Positions 9,979 to 18,902 of a stretch of DNA of 64,000 bases are shown here, one piece after another. The position numbers were made by a program, and so were the translations under genes. How positions within the stretch are numbered: the stretch's first letter is position 1; the number at the start of each line of letters is the position of its first letter. The notes beneath the pieces are model-generated. The model worked only from the letters and a program-made list of their open reading frames with translations, did no database searches and had not been told where the DNA came from. Origin of the DNA: an uncultured Lachnobacterium sp. (GTDB lineage: Bacteria; Bacillota; Clostridia; Lachnospirales; Lachnospiraceae); contig URDU01000008.1 in the NCBI GenBank assembly GCA_900546625.1, positions 1 through 64,000 on the forward strand, given 5' to 3'.

Positions 9979-11022
9979 CTAGCTGAACAGGGATTTTATC
10001 TTATCCCATAAATCCATGAAAAAATTACCAATCTTTTCCCAGAAGCCCGGGTCATTTATCTTATCGCCAAGCTTTGATGCCCAGTCCTGTGCCTGGTTGA
10101 TGACTGAATCCCAGTCGATATTGGCATCCTTTAGCTTCATAAGAAGCGATGTCAGCTTTGCAATATCATCATCAGAAAGCTTCAGGTCGTAATCCTTTGC
10201 AGCCTCCTTTATCGCATCCTTTATCTGACTCTCATCCTTAAGCCTTCCATCGGCAAGCTGCTTCTTTAGGTCTGCAATCATTGCCTCGATATCCTGCGAA
10301 TCGCCGTCAATGCTCTTGTTGAGCTCGCCTGTTGTGACAAGCTCATCCATTGCCGCATCTGTCACCTTGTCGTCAAGCTTCTTGCCTGTCATCTCCTCAT
10401 ATGCCTTTAGTGTGCCTACAAGTGCTGCCGTTCCTGAAATCGGGAAAGGTCCTGCAACTATGATTTTGGCATCAGCTATGCCTGCTGTGGCAAGCGCATT
10501 CTTGTACATACCTACCGTACAATAATTGATATTGTGCGTGGAAACACTAAGTCCTGCACCCTTTTTATCCTCTGTAATGAGCACTGATGAGAGTGACCTT
10601 GTGCCAATCTCGCTCTTGCTGATGTAAGAATCAAGGTACTTGTGCTCCTCATCGTTATTTACATAGACCACATCATATTTGTCCAGATCGGTAAGCTCGA
10701 TTCCCATAAATCCAAGCACTGTCGCTCTCTGATCCGGTGTGAGATCTGCTCCAAGGCTTAAGTATGGCTTATCGCTTTTGCTGATGGTCACCTTATCGTT
10801 TGCCTCGCCGCCTGCTGCCGTGCTACCATCTGTGGTGCTGTCTGTTGTACTATTATCGGCTGCGGCACTGCTGTCCCCCGCCGATGTATCAACACTTGCA
10901 GACGTATCAGCCTGTGCAGCGGTCTCTGTGGCAAATACAGCCGGATTCATTGTAAACAGTGTCACCGCAGCGAGCACGCCACATAAAATACTCTTTGCTT
11001 TTTTCTTTATTAATCTAATCAT
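9979..11022 (-). CDS. DUF1002 family exported protein
   Basis: 347 residues with an N-terminal signal peptide (MIRLIKKKAKSILCGVLAAV) and a low-complexity Ser/Thr/Ala/Asp linker (about 35-75). The DUF1002 body follows (about 80-270; KPYLSLGADLTPDQRATVLG, VYVNNDEEHKYL, AGPFPISGTAALVGTLKAYEE), then a Trp/Asp-rich helical C-terminus. The family is conserved in Firmicutes, is exported and has no defined biochemical role. The start overlaps the stop of the LD-carboxypeptidase-like gene as ATGA, with GGAGG upstream, so the two are translationally coupled. A link to cell-wall metabolism is inferred only from this coupling. Confidence 0.9.
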   Translation of the reverse strand: MIRLIKKKAKSILCGVLAAVTLFTMNPAVFATETAAQADTSASVDTSAGDSSAAADNSTTDSTTDGSTAAGGEANDKVTISKSDKPYLSLGADLTPDQRATVLGFMGIELTDLDKYDVVYVNNDEEHKYLDSYISKSEIGTRSLSSVLITEDKKGAGLSVSTHNINYCTVGMYKNALATAGIADAKIIVAGPFPISGTAALVGTLKAYEEMTGKKLDDKVTDAAMDELVTTGELNKSIDGDSQDIEAMIADLKKQLADGRLKDESQIKDAIKEAAKDYDLKLSDDDIAKLTSLLMKLKDANIDWDSVINQAQDWASKLGDKINDPGFWEKIGNFFMDLWDKIKSLFS

Positions 11023-12065
11023 TTTTCCTCCAAATCCATATCATATGAGATTGTAAACCTGCTTCCGTCAAAGCTGACATCTGCCATGCTTCCGCATACC
11101 ACAGGCATCATCGGAGACATATGTCCTATATCCAGGTCCATGATAATCGGCACATCAAACTCTTTAAGCAGTGATGAAAGCGCCTGTCTGTGGTCTATGC
11201 CAAACATTTCCTCTCCAAAGTACGCCGGACGTCCGATTAGAAAGCCCTTAACATTTGAAAACCATCCGGCATTTTTCATCTGCCACATAGCCCTTCTCAT
11301 GCCCATTACATTAAGGTCGCAAGCCTCAAGAAACCATATTATACCATCATCACTGTAGCGCTCATTAAATTCCCTTACATGGTCGAACGATGTACCTAGC
11401 AGATTTATAAGACAATCCATGCAGCCTCCAAGCAGCCTGCCTCTTATGGAAATCCTGTTTTCCTTTGCCACTGCAGGAATAGAGCTGATACACGACTTTT
11501 CCGTCAGGTTGTAGCCCACAAACGGAGCATTCTCATCCTTTATCGACTCCTTCTCCCACATAGGGTAATTGATAAATGAAAGCTTTTTTCCACAAAGCAG
11601 GTCAAACGCATCTGTAAGAGACTCATGCCACACCTCCATGCCAAAGCTGCCTGCACACGGCCCATAAATGCCTGCTGTATCTGCAATGGTGGCCTCCAAA
11701 AATGTGAAATTCGTGTTGTCGGAATAGCCCATGTACCATTTCGGCTTTGACTGCCTTATGCGCTCAAAATCAATATAAGGCACCACCTCGCACATCAGCT
11801 CGCCGCCACCGCAGGATATGAGCACATCACTGTCAGCAGAAGCATAGCTCTCATTCAGTTCTTCTGCACACTTCTTTGGTGTATTGCTGATGCCTATGCC
11901 GCTGTCACACCTGCAGTTTGGTCCTTCTATAGTCTTATAGCCCATGCTGTGAAATCTTTTGATAGCGTTATCGAAGGCACTCTTATACGGCTCCGTTGTA
12001 CAGCCCATCGAAGGCGCCACAAAACCAATTGTTCCTCTATCCTTTAGAAATTCTGGGTATCTCAT
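11019..12065 (-). CDS. S66 family peptidase (LD-carboxypeptidase/MccF-like)
   Basis: 348 residues covering the whole S66 fold. The nucleophile elbow is MGYSDNTNF near residues 112-120 (Ser in GYSD). The Glu and His of the S66 triad plausibly lie in WFLEACDLN near 243 and LDIGHMSPM near 312. Early signatures GTIGFVAPSMG and LISCGGGE fit MccF/LdcA proteins, which cleave L,D-bonds in recycled muropeptides or inactivate microcin C-type compounds. There is no signal peptide, so it is cytoplasmic. It overlaps the genes on both sides by ATGA-type junctions, giving a tight three-gene operon. Recycling versus detoxification cannot be decided from sequence. Confidence 0.88.
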   Translation of the reverse strand: MRYPEFLKDRGTIGFVAPSMGCTTEPYKSAFDNAIKRFHSMGYKTIEGPNCRCDSGIGISNTPKKCAEELNESYASADSDVLISCGGGELMCEVVPYIDFERIRQSKPKWYMGYSDNTNFTFLEATIADTAGIYGPCAGSFGMEVWHESLTDAFDLLCGKKLSFINYPMWEKESIKDENAPFVGYNLTEKSCISSIPAVAKENRISIRGRLLGGCMDCLINLLGTSFDHVREFNERYSDDGIIWFLEACDLNVMGMRRAMWQMKNAGWFSNVKGFLIGRPAYFGEEMFGIDHRQALSSLLKEFDVPIIMDLDIGHMSPMMPVVCGSMADVSFDGSRFTISYDMDLEEK

Positions 12066-12361
12066 GTCTCTATCATCCTATCACTGTTATTTACATATCT
12101 AAGCTTCTGTCTGAAGTAAAATATGTAGGACTTTATCATTTCTGTCCAGGTCATCTTACTGTCATAATTAAATGTCGTCGTATAATGTACATGCTGTCTG
12201 TTGCACCAGTTGTATATATCGTGCAGGCTTATCGAATCAACATACTTCATATTGTTCATAAACACCTTTACCTTTGAAAGTTCATCCTCGCTATCAATGT
12301 AAAGATGAAAGATGGTATTCGGACATTCAATTATTATCTGCTGTTCTTCTATATTTCTCAT
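12062..12361 (-). CDS. hypothetical protein, first gene of the S66/DUF1002 operon
   Basis: 99 residues from ATG at 12361, which has AGAGG eight bases before it. An in-frame GTG at 12421 would add 20 residues but has no ribosome binding site. The protein is rich in Tyr, Asn, His and Met, with no membrane segment or familiar motif; phrases include IECPNTIFHLYIDSEDEL and WTEMIKSYIFYFRQKL. Its stop overlaps the next start as ATGA, so it is probably translated and coupled to the S66 peptidase. I do not recognise the family. Confidence 0.7.
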   Translation of the reverse strand: MRNIEEQQIIIECPNTIFHLYIDSEDELSKVKVFMNNMKYVDSISLHDIYNWCNRQHVHYTTTFNYDSKMTWTEMIKSYIFYFRQKLRYVNNSDRMIET

Positions 12362-12440
12362 CACTGTATCCTCTACTGAATAATGCAGCCTGTGTGATTT
12401 AAACACATCATCGTTTGTCACACCGGCACGCAGGCAATAA

Positions 12441-12485
12441 CAAAATATCGTAACTGTTGAACGCCTTCACAGTTACAAAATATTA
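12441..12485. other. inverted repeat between two minus-strand genes
   Basis: GTAACTGT (12450-12457) and ACAGTTAC (12469-12476) form an 8-bp perfect stem with an 11-base loop. Flanking AAAATAT/ATATTTT-like sequence extends the symmetry. There is no clean T run on either strand, so it may be a weak terminator for the radical-SAM gene or an operator for the downstream operon. Confidence 0.4.
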
Positions 12486-12572
12486 CATAACCATAGTACT
12501 ACACAGGTGTCACAAAATCCAGTCATTTTTGCCTGCCAATTCTTACTATTTTATTAAGAAATCCGGTAGATA

Positions 12573-13478
12573 TTATACTCCCTCGCAGTCAAATGCCGGT
12601 ATGAAGCTGTCCTTTGCCACGTTCCCCTCCTGTATAAATGCATTCGTGATACCTATTTTAATAGCATAGTCAATAAGCCTTTCATACTCTCTCCCCGTCA
12701 CTGTGCGGTTTATCTCCGGATAATCCTTTAAAGCAATCGGCGTAAACTGGCTCATCATGCTTATGTATATGCTATCTTGATATGTGTCATGCAGATATTT
12801 AAGTATAGTCTTTGCATCATTCACATGCCCCGGCAACAGAAGCTGTCGCACTATAACGCCCTTTTGTATGAGCCCTGTCGCATCGTCAATCACGACCCTT
12901 GGCTGCTGCCTGACCATCTCTGAAAGTGCCTGCTTTGCGACAGACGGATAATCCTTTGCTCTTGAATACTTTGCAGAAAGCGCGCTGTCCATATATTTAA
13001 AATCGGGAAGATACACATCCACAATCCCTTCAAGCTGCTTTAATTCATCTGCATCTTCATATCCGCTCGTATTGTATACAATAGGAAGCGCCATGCCGCG
13101 GCGCCTTGCATCGTTTACCGCCCACACTATATCCGGGATATACTGCCCCGGTGTGACAAGATTGATGTTATTTGCACCTTTGCCCGCCAGTTCTATGAAG
13201 ATATCACTCAGCCTCTCTTTACTTATCACCTTTCCCGCTTTTCCGTCAGAAATCTCCCTGTTTTGGCAGAACACGCAGTGTAAGCTGCAGCCCGAGAAAA
13301 ATACTGCTCCGCTTCCTTTTTCCCCTGATATGCATGGCTCCTCCCAGTAATGAAGCGCTGCGCGAGCCACCCTTATTTCAGCTGAAACGCCACATACACC
13401 TGTTTGTCCGGTGCTCCTGTTAATGCCACATTTTCTGGGACACAGTAAGCAATTCTCGTATTTATTCATAATTTTCAT
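12573..13478 (-). CDS. radical SAM protein, pyruvate formate-lyase activase-like
   Basis: 301 residues. The radical-SAM cluster motif Cx3Cx2C appears as CSLHCVFC near residue 64. An additional N-terminal cysteine set (CLLCPRKCGINRSTGQTGVCG) matches the PflA-related group often found as orphan activases. A long TIM-barrel-like region follows (LVTPGQYIPDIVWAVNDARR, VDVYLPDFKYMDS). It would generate a 5'-deoxyadenosyl radical; the target is unknown and no glycyl-radical enzyme lies nearby. ATG at 13478 has AAGGG five bases upstream. It diverges from the phosphofructokinase gene across a 149-bp gap. Confidence 0.88.
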   Translation of the reverse strand: MKIMNKYENCLLCPRKCGINRSTGQTGVCGVSAEIRVARAALHYWEEPCISGEKGSGAVFFSGCSLHCVFCQNREISDGKAGKVISKERLSDIFIELAGKGANNINLVTPGQYIPDIVWAVNDARRRGMALPIVYNTSGYEDADELKQLEGIVDVYLPDFKYMDSALSAKYSRAKDYPSVAKQALSEMVRQQPRVVIDDATGLIQKGVIVRQLLLPGHVNDAKTILKYLHDTYQDSIYISMMSQFTPIALKDYPEINRTVTGREYERLIDYAIKIGITNAFIQEGNVAKDSFIPAFDCEGV

Positions 13479-13529
13479 TTTAACCCTTGCTAAAAATAAT
13501 GTTTGATACTACAATCTATATGATTATGC

Positions 13530-13548
13530 GGTGCATACACCATGCACC
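13530..13548. promoter_or_regulatory. palindrome in the divergent radical-SAM/phosphofructokinase gap
   Basis: GGTGCAT-ACACC-ATGCACC is a perfect 7-bp inverted repeat with a 5-bp centre, midway between the two divergent start codons. It could be an operator shared by both genes. A second imperfect repeat, AACTATTCTC...GAGAAATAGTT, lies at about 13577-13605 in the phosphofructokinase leader. I could not place convincing -35/-10 pairs. Confidence 0.4.
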
Positions 13549-13627
13549 TTTACTAGTCATTTTAAAATTATACCATAACTATTCTCGCAGAAGAGAAATA
13601 GTTAAAATACACAATAAGGAGATTACA

Positions 13628-14866
13628 ATGAATCAGTCAAACTGTATCGTCGCCCAGTCAGGCGGCCCAACTGTTGCAATCAACGCAAGCCTTGCAGGAG
13701 TCATCGCAGGAGTAAAAAGCTCTGAGAAATACGATATCTGCTATGGCGCCGTAAACGGAATACTCGGCATATTAAATGAGAATTATCTCAATCTGTCAGA
13801 TATCTTTGCAGATGATGCTAATCTCGAAAAGCTAAAAACCACACCTGCCATGTATCTTGGCTCATGCCGTCACAAGCTCCCGGATTACAAGGATGATGAT
13901 TCACCATATGTATACATCTTCCACCAGTTCGATAAGCTTTCCATAAAGGCTTTCTTCTACATCGGTGGAAATGATTCGATGGATACCGTATTAAAGTTAT
14001 CCGATTATGCAAAAAAAATCAACAGTGATGTGAAAATTGTAGGAATTCCAAAGACCATCGACAATGACCTGTGCATGACAGACCACACTCCTGGCTTTGG
14101 TTCTGCCGCCAAATACATCGCATCAAGCATGCTTGAGATAGCCCATGACACCTTTATCTATGCTGTTAAGAGTGTGACAATCGTTGAAATCATGGGACGT
14201 GACGCAGGATGGCTCACTGCCGCTTCCGCTCTCGCACGTAATGAGTACAATACAGCGCCTCAGTTTATCTATCTGCCTGAGGTAGATTTTGACAAGGACA
14301 AATTTGTTGCCGATATAAAAGAAGCACTCAAGCACACCAACAATGTAATAGTTGCCGTATCCGAAGGAATACATGACGCAGAAGGCTCATACATTACATC
14401 ATCAAAGGCCGCATGCGATCAGTTCGGACACCAGCAGCTAAGCGGTGCCGGAAAGGCTCTTGAGTTCATAGTAAAGGAAAACATCGGTGTCAAGGTGCGC
14501 TCTGTAGAGGTAAACGTGCTCCAGCGCTGTGCCTCACACCTTGCATCATTAACCGATATCGAGGAATCATTTGCTCAGGGTAAAAAGGGTGTTGCGATTG
14601 CAGCAGATGGTGTAACCGCATCAATGGTATGCTTGAAGCGCATCTCAAATGCTCCTTATCAGGTGGAATACACATATTCTGCTATCAAGGATATCGCAAA
14701 CGAGGCCAAGTCTGTGCCAAGAGAATGGATTAATGATGCGGGCAATGATGTGAAGCCTGAGCTTATCGAATACCTAAAGCCACTTATTCAGGGAGAAACC
14801 GCTGTAGCCTACAAGGATGGTCTGCCTGACTATATGGACGTCTCACATCTTCACAGATGTAACTGA
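13628..14866 (+). CDS. 6-phosphofructokinase, probably pyrophosphate-dependent
   Basis: 412-residue phosphofructokinase converting fructose 6-phosphate to the 1,6-bisphosphate in glycolysis. The N-terminal phosphate loop is SGGPTVAINAS (about 11-21). The donor-site motif is GGNDS (113-117) and the substrate motif PKTIDND (141-147). In well-studied enzymes ATP users have GGDGS and a Gly at the second site, while PPi users have GGDDS and a Lys. The Asp at the second variable position and the Lys in PKTIDND fit PPi use, with Asn replacing the first Asp. ATG at 13628 has AAGGAG seven bases upstream; an upstream in-frame extension to 13487 lacks support. It is followed by an L,D-transpeptidase gene 66 bases downstream. 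Confidence 0.93.
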   Translation: MNQSNCIVAQSGGPTVAINASLAGVIAGVKSSEKYDICYGAVNGILGILNENYLNLSDIFADDANLEKLKTTPAMYLGSCRHKLPDYKDDDSPYVYIFHQFDKLSIKAFFYIGGNDSMDTVLKLSDYAKKINSDVKIVGIPKTIDNDLCMTDHTPGFGSAAKYIASSMLEIAHDTFIYAVKSVTIVEIMGRDAGWLTAASALARNEYNTAPQFIYLPEVDFDKDKFVADIKEALKHTNNVIVAVSEGIHDAEGSYITSSKAACDQFGHQQLSGAGKALEFIVKENIGVKVRSVEVNVLQRCASHLASLTDIEESFAQGKKGVAIAADGVTASMVCLKRISNAPYQVEYTYSAIKDIANEAKSVPREWINDAGNDVKPELIEYLKPLIQGETAVAYKDGLPDYMDVSHLHRCN

Positions 14867-14932
14867 TATTTAGCTGCTGCCTGCACCCCCGGTATGGGCA
14901 GTAACAGCATATCTCCAAGGAGGTCGATTTAC

Positions 14933-16375
14933 ATGAAGAAAAAAGTGCTTATAACCTGCGCCGTTGTGCTTGGTGTGCTTTTGGCTGTTTATCTTGGCTT
15001 TGCCTTTTATTTTAGCAGCCACTATCTATTCAACACAAAGATTAACTCTGTAAAATATGCAGGGAAAACCTCAAAAGAGGCATTAGAAAAAAATACAGCC
15101 CTAAGCCGCGACTATCTGCTAACAATCACTGACAGAAAGGGCAACAGCTTCTCACTCAAGGGGCCTGATTTTTCCTATGAATATGTCTCAAACGGTGACG
15201 AGGAGCAAATCTTAAAAAGCCAGAATGCTTTTACCTGGCCTGTCAGTCTTTTCAAAGCTCAAAGCTATACACTAAAGGGGTCATCCAAATATAATGATGC
15301 TGCTCTGGAGGAAAAGCTCAAGGCGCTTGATATTTTCAGTGATGACTACATTGAAAATCCTGAGGATGCCCACATCGAGATAAAAGACAGCGAATACAAT
15401 GTGATTGAAGAGAAAAAGGGCAGCAAGCCGATATATGACAGCATCCTTGCCGAGGTAAAGGATGCCCTGGACAATGAGCTTCCAAAGCTTGCCCTAAGCG
15501 ATGACTGTTATGAAGCTCCAGAAATCACAAAGGACAGCGATACGATCAAAAATGAAAAAGAGGCTCTCGACAAATACACTGCTTCAACCGTCACCTACAA
15601 AATTGAGGGTGCCGATGAGAAGCTTGACTCAGCTAAAATCCTTGATATGCTAAGCATCTCAGATGACGGCAGCGTGAGCATAGATGATGCCAAGGTCACT
15701 AAATATGTCCAGCAGCTTGCTTCCAAATACAACACCTTCGGCCGCAAGCGCTCGTTCAAAACATCCTCAGGTGACACTATTGAAATAGGTGGTGGTGACT
15801 ACGGATGGGTAGTCAGCAAGAAAAACGAAAAAGCCCAGCTCCTTTCTGATCTTGAAGGAGGCAAGCCTGTGGAAAGAGAGCCTGTTTACGAGCAGACTGC
15901 ACTCTACCGGGGTGCTGACGATATCGGCAATACATACATAGAGATTGACTACACAAAGCAGCACATGTGGTATTACAAGGATGGTGCTCTCCAGATGGAG
16001 TCTGATTTCGTATCAGGTAATCTCGCCCGTCAGAATGGCTCAGTAGATGGTGTATACAAGATTGTATACAAGCAGAGAAATGCTACTCTTGTCGGCGAGG
16101 GCTACTCTTCTCCTGTCAGCTATTTCATGCCGTTTGCCTACAATATAGGTATACATGATGCCGGCTGGCGTGATACCTTCGGAGGAACCATTTACAAAAC
16201 CTCGGGCTCACACGGATGTATCAATGTGCCTCCTGCTTTTGCAGAGCAGCTGTTCAATGCTGTGGATAAGGGCACTCCTGTTGTTGCCTACTACAGAGAG
16301 GCTGTCACTCTGACAAACAATGCTGCAAAGATGTCCAATGCATATTCGTATGTGGCTCCTGATGCTGCGCAGTAA
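14933..16375 (+). CDS. L,D-transpeptidase (YkuD domain), membrane-anchored
   Basis: 480 residues. An N-terminal membrane anchor (about 5-25; VLITCAVVLGVLLAVYLGFA) is followed by a long extracytoplasmic substrate-binding-like region (about 30-320). The C-terminal YkuD domain has the catalytic motif SHGCINV (Cys429) and an upstream partner region YNIGIHDAGWRD. It should form 3-3 cross-links in peptidoglycan or attach proteins to it. ATG at 14933 has a strong AAGGAGG nine bases upstream; the 13-codon in-frame extension is not needed. It is probably co-transcribed with the phosphofructokinase gene. A long inverted-repeat element begins 11 bases after the stop. Confidence 0.92.
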   Translation: MKKKVLITCAVVLGVLLAVYLGFAFYFSSHYLFNTKINSVKYAGKTSKEALEKNTALSRDYLLTITDRKGNSFSLKGPDFSYEYVSNGDEEQILKSQNAFTWPVSLFKAQSYTLKGSSKYNDAALEEKLKALDIFSDDYIENPEDAHIEIKDSEYNVIEEKKGSKPIYDSILAEVKDALDNELPKLALSDDCYEAPEITKDSDTIKNEKEALDKYTASTVTYKIEGADEKLDSAKILDMLSISDDGSVSIDDAKVTKYVQQLASKYNTFGRKRSFKTSSGDTIEIGGGDYGWVVSKKNEKAQLLSDLEGGKPVEREPVYEQTALYRGADDIGNTYIEIDYTKQHMWYYKDGALQMESDFVSGNLARQNGSVDGVYKIVYKQRNATLVGEGYSSPVSYFMPFAYNIGIHDAGWRDTFGGTIYKTSGSHGCINVPPAFAEQLFNAVDKGTPVVAYYREAVTLTNNAAKMSNAYSYVAPDAAQ

Positions 16376-16385
16376 TTAATAATAC

Positions 16386-16677
16386 GGGAAGACAACCGGC
16401 GCATGTGGGATTGGCCCGCCCGGCAGAGGTGCTCCCGACGAGCTAACGCTACGCAGCTAAGGTACTGTACGAATTATGCTTTTTAGGATTTCTATGCTTG
16501 ACGAAACCGTCGAAACGCGCCGTCCATGGCGCGTTTTCTCCTTGCCCCGGCGTCCATGCCGGGGCATTTCTGCGTTTCATGGGCATAATTCTACAGTATC
16601 TAAGCCGCTGCGCTAGTCGCTCTTTCGGGAGCACCTCTGCCGGGCGGGCCAATCCCACATGCGCCGGTCGCCTTCCC
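16386..16677 (-). repeat. long-hairpin repeat element, copy 1 (reverse orientation)
   Basis: Outer arms at 16386-16438 and 16625-16677 are 53 bases each and complementary at 51 positions. Inside them the pairs AATTATGC/GCATAATT and TACTGT/ACAGTA continue the stem. The core holds hairpins GCCCCGGC...GCCGGGGC and CGCGCC-ATGGAC-GGCGCG and the words CGACGGTTTCGTC and CAAGGAGA. The core matches copies 2-4 in the opposite orientation, while the arm sequence is unrelated to theirs. Orientation is given as minus so that the four cores align. There is no coding capacity. It sits directly behind the L,D-transpeptidase stop. Confidence 0.9.
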
Positions 16678-16834
16678 TTACTCTTTCGCTATATTCATGC
16701 GATTTTTCCATCTAAAAGTGTATTAAAATATGCTTACATTGAAGTATTTTCCACTACTCCTTTTACAAAAAAGTATGTTACGTGACTTGCCAATATTAAA
16801 TTTTTCAACAAAAAAGCTTTCAGTCACAACGTAA
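16678..16834. other. AT-rich spacer between repeat copies 1 and 2
   Basis: About 157 bases of AT-rich DNA separate the two inverted-repeat elements. I see no gene, promoter or terminator that I would defend here. Confidence 0.5.
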
Positions 16835-17114
16835 GGGGCGTAAGTCTCCGGAGTGACTGCCATACAGCAGAGGCGCTCTTTCGTAAGCGCATAGCGAAAC
16901 TGCCTAGCTACTGTAGAATTATGCACACAATACACAAAAATGAGCTCCCACGGATGGGAGCTCAAGGAGAGCCGCGCCATGGACGGCGCGTTTCGACGGT
17001 TTTGTCGGGCATAGAAGCCCTAAAAGCATAATTCGTACAGTATCTTGGCAGCATAGCGTAGCGAACGAGAGAACGCCTCTGCTGTATGGCAGTCACTCCG
17101 GCGGCTTACGCCCC
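16835..17114 (+). repeat. long-hairpin repeat element, copy 2
   Basis: The outer arms at 16835-16887 and 17062-17114 are complementary over about 53 bases with only a few mismatches. They differ completely in sequence from the arms of copy 1. The shared core runs from TACTGTAGAATTATGC (16909-16924) to GCATAATTCGTACAGTA (17026-17042). Between these lie hairpins GAGCTCCCA-CGGA-TGGGAGCTC, CGCGCC-ATGGAC-GGCGCG, CGAC-GGTTTT-GTCG and GGGC-ATAGAA-GCCC. It lies just beyond the 3' end of the ABC transporter pair and faces copy 1. Confidence 0.9.
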
Positions 17115-17144
17115 GTATTTATATGTCCTTATATAGCCTCTATG

Positions 17145-18899
17145 CTATGCAAACTGGCTATTATAGAGGTTTGCATAAAATCCATCGGCTGCAAGCAGGC
17201 TCTCATGATTGCCCTGCTCTATAATCTTTCCATCTTTCATAACAAGGATAATATCCGCTTCCCTTATGGTGGACAGACGATGAGCCACTATAAAGCTGGT
17301 CCTGCCCTGCATCATGGTAAGAAATGCCTTCTGAATCTTAATCTCTGTACGTGTATCAATCGAAGATGTAGCCTCATCCAATATCAGCATAGGCGGTAAG
17401 CAGAGCATGACTCTTGTGATGCATAAAAGCTGCTTCTGTCCCTGTGACAGGCTGCCGCCGTCCTCACCTATTTCAGTGTCGTAGCCCTTCGGCAGACGTC
17501 TGATAAAGCTGTGGGCATGGGATGCCTTTGCTGCTGCAATGATTTCCTCATCTGTAGCATCAGGCTTTCCCATTATGATATTGTCACGGATTGTACCCTT
17601 CTTGAGCCATGTCTCCTGAAGCACCATACCATAGTTGTCACGAAGACTCTCTCGTGTGATTTTTCTGATATCGTGTCCGCTCACCTTAATTGTTCCACTG
17701 TTTACATCATAAAACCTCATAAGCAGATTGATTATAGTAGTCTTTCCACAGCCTGTCGGACCTACGATAGCCACGCGCTGTCCCGGCTTTACATGGAGGT
17801 TGAAATCCTCGATAAGCTTTTTATCCGGCACATATGAGAAATAAACGTCCTCGATGTCCACGCGTCCGTCTGCCTCACCAAGTGTTACCGCATCCGAAGC
17901 ATCCGGTATCTCCTTTTCCTCTTCAATCAGCTCAAAGATACGCGCAGCACAGGCAAGTGCGTTCTGAAGCTCTGTGATGACACCTGATATCTCGTTGAAC
18001 GGCTTGGTGTACTGGTTGGCATATGATAAGAAGCATGAAAGCTGTCCTACTGTGATTCCGCCGGTGAGTGCACTCATGGCGCCAAAGATTCCGACTCCGG
18101 CATACACGAGACTGTTCACAAAACGTGTACTCGGATTTGTAAGACTTGAGAAAAATGTTGCCCTCAGTGAGCATTTCTGTAATCTGTCATTTATCTCGTC
18201 AAACTGCTCCAGAGCCTCATCCTCATGGTTGAAGGCCTGTACTACCTTTTCATTTCCCACTATCTCGTCGATGAGTGATGTCTGCTCTCCCCTCGTTCTG
18301 GTCTGCAGCTGAAACATGGAATATGTCTTTTTAGTGATAAAGCTTGCCACAAAAAGTGACAGAGGTGTAATGAGCACTACAATGCATGATATCTTCACGT
18401 CTATCGTGAGCATGAAAATAAGCGTGCCTGCTATTGTTGCAATTCCTGTAAAGAGCTGTGTGAAGCCCATCAGAAGTCCCTCTGAAAATGTATCTACATC
18501 GGCGATGATACGGCTGACCATATCACCGTGTGAATGGCTGTCAATATAGGACAGCGGCATTTTTTCAATGTTTAAAAATGCATCATGCCTTATATCCCTC
18601 ACTATGTTGTAGGTCATCTTGTTGTTGCAAATATTTGTAAGCCACTGGGCTGCTGCCGCTATGACTACTATTATTGCTGCCCTTGTGAGGATGGCTGTCA
18701 TAGCCGAAAAATCAACCTTTCCTTTTCCTACAATCAAATCAATTGCGCGTCCTGTAAGGATTGGAAAATAAAGCGTAAGCGCCACTGTAACAACAGACAG
18801 GGCAAGAGAAATCACAAGCAAAGGAATATATCTTTTCATGTAGCTTAGTACCTTGCGCATTGTGCCTGCTTTATTCATCTTCGCATTATCCGTAGCCAT
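17145..18899 (-). CDS. ABC exporter half-transporter, permease-ATPase (catalytically consensus half)
   Basis: 584 residues: six transmembrane helices (about 20-310) fused to a nucleotide-binding domain. Motifs are Walker A GPTGCGKTT, Q-loop VLQETW, signature LSQGQKQ, Walker B with glutamate ILDEATSSID, and H-loop VAHRLS. It is the second gene of a pair and starts three bases after the stop of its partner, with GGAGG upstream. Such pairs form heterodimeric exporters of drugs, lipids or peptides. The substrate is unknown. This half has the intact catalytic Glu; the LSQGQ signature departs slightly from LSGGQ. Confidence 0.93.
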   Translation of the reverse strand: MATDNAKMNKAGTMRKVLSYMKRYIPLLVISLALSVVTVALTLYFPILTGRAIDLIVGKGKVDFSAMTAILTRAAIIVVIAAAAQWLTNICNNKMTYNIVRDIRHDAFLNIEKMPLSYIDSHSHGDMVSRIIADVDTFSEGLLMGFTQLFTGIATIAGTLIFMLTIDVKISCIVVLITPLSLFVASFITKKTYSMFQLQTRTRGEQTSLIDEIVGNEKVVQAFNHEDEALEQFDEINDRLQKCSLRATFFSSLTNPSTRFVNSLVYAGVGIFGAMSALTGGITVGQLSCFLSYANQYTKPFNEISGVITELQNALACAARIFELIEEEKEIPDASDAVTLGEADGRVDIEDVYFSYVPDKKLIEDFNLHVKPGQRVAIVGPTGCGKTTIINLLMRFYDVNSGTIKVSGHDIRKITRESLRDNYGMVLQETWLKKGTIRDNIIMGKPDATDEEIIAAAKASHAHSFIRRLPKGYDTEIGEDGGSLSQGQKQLLCITRVMLCLPPMLILDEATSSIDTRTEIKIQKAFLTMMQGRTSFIVAHRLSTIREADIILVMKDGKIIEQGNHESLLAADGFYANLYNSQFA

Positions 18900-18902
18900 T
18901 CT

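Noticed and set aside
16723..16980. Open frame starting MARLSLSSHPWELI inside long-hairpin copy 2, with a relative at 62710-62931 in copy 3
   Set aside because: The resemblance follows from the shared repeat DNA (the frame is read through the conserved hairpins). It has no ribosome binding site and is broken outside the core.
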